The notes beneath the pieces were generated by a model. The model made no database searches. It was given only the letters and a program-made list of their open reading frames with translations, and was not told where the DNA came from. DNA of 22,500 nucleotides from Chrysomallon squamiferum (lineage: Eukaryota; Mollusca; Gastropoda; Neomphalida; Peltospiridae): NCBI GenBank assembly GCA_012295275.1, contig CM022666.1, forward strand, positions 1,045,001 to 1,067,500, in the 5' to 3' direction. Positions 19,500 to 22,500 of this stretch are shown piece by piece (position 1 is the first letter of the stretch; each line of letters begins with the position of its first letter). Position numbers and translations under genes: made by a program.

Positions 19500-20122
19500 C
19501 ATTACTGGTATAATGACAAATGTATTAGTTATGTGATAGTACAGGAATCCAAGTATTTATTTACTGGTATAATAACAAATGTATTAGTTATATGATAGTA
19601 CAGTAATCCAAGTATTTATTTACTGGTATAATAACAAATGTAAAAGTTATATGATAGTACAGGAACCCAAGTATTTATTTACTGGTATAATAACAAATGT
19701 ATTAGTTATATGATAGTACAGTAATCCAAGTATTTATTTACTGATATAATAACAAATGTATTAGTTATATGATAGTCTGGTAATCCATGTATTTATTTAC
19801 TGGTATAATAACAAATGTATTAGTTATATGATGGTACAGTAATCCAAGTATTTATTTACTGGTATAATAACAAATGTATTAGTTATATGATAGTACAGGA
19901 ATCCAAGTATTTATTTACTGGTATAATAATAAATGTATTAGTTATATGATAGTACAGTAATCCAAGTATTTATTTACTGATATAATAACAAATGTATTAG
20001 TTATATGATAGTCTGGTAATCCATGTATTTATTTACTGGTATAATAACAAATGTATTAGTTATATGATGGTACAGTAATCCAAGTATTTATTTACTGGTA
20101 TAATAACCAATGTATTAGAAGG
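19500..20122. repeat. 59-bp satellite-like array with 4-unit higher-order repeat
   Basis: Eleven units start (at ACTGGTA or ACTGATA) at 19504, 19563, 19622, 19681, 19740, 19799, 19858, 19917, 19976, 20035 and 20094, all exactly 59 bp apart. Variants recur in a fixed order. ACAGGAATCC-type units are at 19504, 19622 and 19858; ACAGTAATCC units at 19563, 19681 and 19917; a GTCTGGTAATCCATG variant at 19740 and 19976; and a GATGGTACAG variant at 19799 and 20035. Units 3-6 and 7-10 thus form two copies of a 236-bp higher-order repeat. The array ends abruptly about 25 bp into the last unit. Confidence 0.97.
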
Positions 20123-20438
20123 AACCCACATATTTATTTTCTAATTGGCAAGATGATATATTACCCAGACAACAACTTTATCAGATCTTTATCTCTTTCC
20201 ATCTAACCATGTTTGTAGACAAAACAAAAAAAAATTCAGATTCATTCTGATTGAGGTGAAACTCTAACATAGCAAGGTTCTGGATGATAAATGGACCTGT
20301 CTTCAAAATGAGATAGTTTTTATTTATTTATTTTTTTCTTTCTCTGTCATTTAATTTAGTCCTTTTTTTTTTTTTTTTTTTTTTCTTCATGCCTTTTTTC
20401 TTATTCTATTTTTAATATCTTTTTTTATTTAATTTAAA

Positions 20439-20470
<32 letters not shown>

Positions 20471-21090
20471 GATTAAAGAATTATGAAACAGAATGTGTGA
20501 GATTTTCCAGTGCTTCACTAGTGTGTTGTTTAGAAACAGGATAGTCACAGATGTTCAGTATCAGTTTCTTAGAAAGCTTGTTTGTAAGTTTGAGCAACAG
20601 AAACAAGAGCAGCAGTGTGAAGTGTAAAGCTTTGAAAGCTTGTTGTGATGTGACTGTTCTAGATAAAGCTTTTCTGGTTAATCATGTAACTAATTATCTG
20701 TATGATAAATAAATAAATAAATATATAAATAATTTGTAAGTTATATGTAGAGAGAAATAGTATCTAGTTCTATGAAAGCTTATAGGATTTTACAACAACA
20801 AAACAAAAAAAATTTGTTTAGTTAATTTTACAAATATTTTTATAAAAAGCTTATTCACGTAAAGCCTTATATGCATGATACAGAAAAAGACTAAGGAAGG
20901 TAATTTGAATAGAGGAACAAAAATCTGATTATAACTAGTAGCTAATTTGAGTATGAAGATACATATGAAGGTTAATTTGTTACAAAACTCATTTCAGTGT
21001 TGATAAAGATATGCAAGTTTTAATTACTTAGATTACTTGTCTGGATTTTATTTGACTCTAATGATAAAAACTAGCAAAACAGAAATAAAA
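20123..21090. other. AT-rich intron with T-tracts and clustered AAGCTT
   Basis: Contains poly-T tracts at about 20361-20384 and 20440-20464. From about 20570 to 20850 the hexamer AAGCTT occurs repeatedly within related phrases (GAAAGCTTGTT, TAAAGCTTT, AAAGCTTATA), which may be another decayed repeat. No gene is seen. Confidence 0.5.
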
Positions 21091-21125
21091 GATATATTTA
21101 TATATATATATATATATATATTTAA
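21091..21125. repeat. (TA)n microsatellite
   Basis: A TA dinucleotide tract with one T-rich interruption. Confidence 0.9.
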
Positions 21126-21256
21126 AATGTGTTGAGTGTTTTGAACTGGATTTCCAGTCACTACTTGATCTGAACACTTAAATGGTGTACACTTACAATG
21201 ACATGGCAGCTTTCTGTGGATTAAAATCATGACTGTGTGGCCAAAAACCCTCAAAC

Positions 21257-21258
21257 AC

Positions 21259-21291
<33 letters not shown>

Positions 21292-21293
21292 AA

Positions 21294-21340
<47 letters not shown>
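21257..21340. repeat. (AAC)n-(AAT)n-(ATT)n tract with a 44-bp perfect palindrome
   Basis: An AAC run passes into AAT triplets, which switch phase to ATT at 21318/21319. This creates a perfect 22+22 bp self-complementary stretch (21297-21340) with no loop. The frames here translate to poly-Ile/Leu/Cys and are artefacts. Confidence 0.95.
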
Positions 21341-21636
21341 CTAACTTTGTTGGAATGTGCTGTTCTCTGTTATTCCCAGGGTTTTTAAACAAGTAATTTT
21401 TTTTATAATAATAAAACAAACACACACACATGTGCATGTATCTTGTTTCTTTTTCTCCATTATCAATACTGTGACATACCAGCAAACAACTTTTTTTTTT
21501 AAAAACAGAGCAGCCCAGATTTCCTAACCCAATATGTTGTTTTGCTGTACCTGTCTACCAGTTAGCAAAGATAAATAAATAATAAAAAAAAAACATAATA
21601 CGATGTTCAGCAAATACTTCTGGCTTGTTCTTCCAG

Positions 21637-21657
21637 TCTGTTGTGCTTCTGAAGAAG
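21637..21657 (+). other. Weak candidate 21-nt microexon
   Basis: TCTGTTGTGCTTCTGAAGAAG is flanked by a good pyrimidine tract ending TTCTTCCAG and followed by GTATAT. It is a multiple of three and would encode SVVLLKK in phase 0, compatible with the phase-0 junction of the surrounding CASK intron. No homology supports it, and such short AG-to-GT pairs are expected by chance in T-rich introns. Confidence 0.15.
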
Positions 21658-21959
21658 GTATATTTTTGTTATTCCATCCGCCAGTTGCACACTTCTGTAA
21701 GTTTGTGTGAAAATAAAAAACAATTTTTGTCTAAAAGTGTGAATGAAAGTGTTAGCTTTATTTTACATGCTTTGCGTGTACGTTAATAGACAATCCAGTC
21801 TTTCCGCCATATGTTAACACAGATTTCTCTTCGAACTCTTCGGTTCAGTGAGGTACATTATTAATGATGAAGGCCCCATGCTGAGATAACTCTAAAAGAT
21901 TTTTCAGAACAATAATAATAATAAAAAAAAAGAAGGTTTTAAGAAAAAAAGAAAAAATA

Positions 21960-22238
21960 GTCTACGGAAGTAGGTGTAGGATGATTTTTGTAGCAACAGG
22001 AGCTGGTTCTGTGTTTCGAATACAAATATGGATTTCGGATGAAGTTTTTTGAATGCAGTTTTTATCTTCATGTGATGTTTTCATCCTCTGTTTGCGCCGA
22101 ATGCTGCTGTGAATGGCAAGTTGAGTGTGTAGTTGAAGAATGCAGAAAACAGCACCTACTGCGATGCTGTCAGAAAAGTACAGGCTGGAAAAAGGCACAC
22201 ACAAGCTCCGAGAATTCACGTGCTGTGTTAAATGAGTA
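21960..22238 (+). other. Balanced-composition island with a Cys-rich short ORF
   Basis: About 280 bp of complex sequence in AT-rich flanks. On the + strand an ATG at 22039 opens 66 codons (MKFFECSFYLHVMFSSSVCA, then a CECC-type Cys cluster, ending SRAVLNE and TGA). It has nine Cys including the runs CCC and CC. The N-terminus is only weakly hydrophobic, so a secreted peptide is not convincing. The minus strand is also open over the same region (21962-22303) without a recognised domain. The island carries a CACGTG E-box near 22217. It could be a regulatory element, an untranslated exon, or a chance ORF. Confidence 0.2.
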
Positions 22239-22500
22239 ACTTTCTTTTTTTCTATTTTTTTTTTTTCTTGTTTTGTTTTCTTTATTTTTTCACAAGTCGT
22301 CACAGCAGACAGTTTCTTCTTAATGTCTTTTTCATTATTCTTTCAGAAAAACATGTTTAATCTACCGTTATTGAAAACTCTTTTAAAATGTTTTAACCTT
22401 ATTGATGTACAAGGAGGTTCATAAATTGATAGTTTAACTATGGAGTTGTTAAAGTCCTTTTCAGGAAAGCATCTTAACTTTTTTCAAATGAAAACAGGTA
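22239..22500. other. AT-rich intron at the window edge
   Basis: T-rich tract near 22241-22290, then AT-rich sequence. An acceptor-like CTTTTCAG at about 22457-22464 and a CAG|GTA at the last bases bound a possible 34-nt segment that is open in only one frame, with no recognised homology. Confidence 0.4.

Larger units (their letters stand above)
1810..22500 (+). other. CASK: Long CASK intron (3' end outside the window)
   Basis: After the GTGAGT donor at 1810, no exon matching the next part of CASK (rest of L27N beginning near LYDK, L27C, PDZ) was found on the + strand up to the window end. The whole remaining stretch is therefore read as one intron of more than 20 kb, with repeats, composition islands and a possible internal promoter/first exon listed separately. 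That CASK continues downstream is inferred from the open phase-0 donor, not seen. Confidence 0.55.

Noticed and set aside
21048-21485. 145-codon minus-strand frame, the longest in the window
   Set aside because: Its core is poly-Ile, poly-Leu and poly-Cys from the ATT/AAC repeat; the ends show no domain.

Overview
The window looks like one stretch of a very AT-rich metazoan genome, almost all of it intron. It has long A, T, AAT, AAC, TTTA and AC/GT tracts, GT-AG splice junctions, no intronless ORF of any length and no bacterial gene layout. The protein matches below fit an invertebrate. The abundance of AAT, TTTTA, AC/GT and CT microsatellites and of locally amplified minisatellites is common in lophotrochozoans such as molluscs. 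Species or phylum cannot be read from this window alone.

The one securely recognised gene is CASK/lin-2, the CaMK-domain MAGUK scaffold, on the + strand. A 122-nt exon at 494-615 encodes most of its N-terminal L27 domain and ends at a GTGAGT donor. A second, shorter coding exon at 1753-1809 is a diverged copy of the last 19 codons of the first exon, with the same donor flank. Everything from 1810 to the end of the window is then consistent with one very long CASK intron (more than 20 kb). The next expected exon (rest of L27N, then L27C) was not found and should lie downstream.

Three intronic signals could make this more than filler. (1) At 17417-17494 there is a plausible internal first exon: an ATG in fair context, a 26-codon strongly basic N-terminus, and a GTAAGT donor in phase 0. 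This is the phase needed to join the same downstream exon that the L27 exon joins. It suggests a short CASK isoform lacking the kinase-like domain, comparable in architecture to the Drosophila CASK-beta or MPP1-type proteins. (2) At 12117/12118 a 3' splice site directly abuts a 5' splice site, the signature of a recursive (ratchet) splice site, about halfway through the visible intron. (3) Several islands of balanced base composition with transcription-factor-like motifs (about 3.5-4.0, 5.1-5.6, 7.2-7.4, 9.4-9.7, 10.0-10.3, 12.0-12.15, 12.8-13.0, 19.0-19.3 and 22.0-22.2 kb) stand out from AT-rich surroundings and are candidates for conserved regulatory elements.

Region by region: 1-235 minisatellite; 322-373 AAC/AAT repeat; 494-1809 the two CASK L27 exons with an AT-rich spacer; 1.8-5.0 kb AT-rich intron with microsatellites; 5.6-6.8 kb two abutting minisatellites (41-bp and 22-bp units, both with dimer structure); 6.9-13.1 kb AT-rich intron with microsatellites, composition islands and the recursive site; 13.3-17.3 kb a run of old, strongly diverged minisatellites leading up to the putative internal first exon; 17.5-19.5 kb AT-rich intron, a pentanucleotide repeat and a GT tract; 19.5-20.12 kb a very regular 59-bp array with a four-unit higher-order repeat; 20.1-22.5 kb AT-rich intron with a 44-bp AT palindrome, one weak microexon candidate and a Cys-rich short ORF. 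No tRNA, rRNA, CRISPR array, intact transposon or second gene was recognised.
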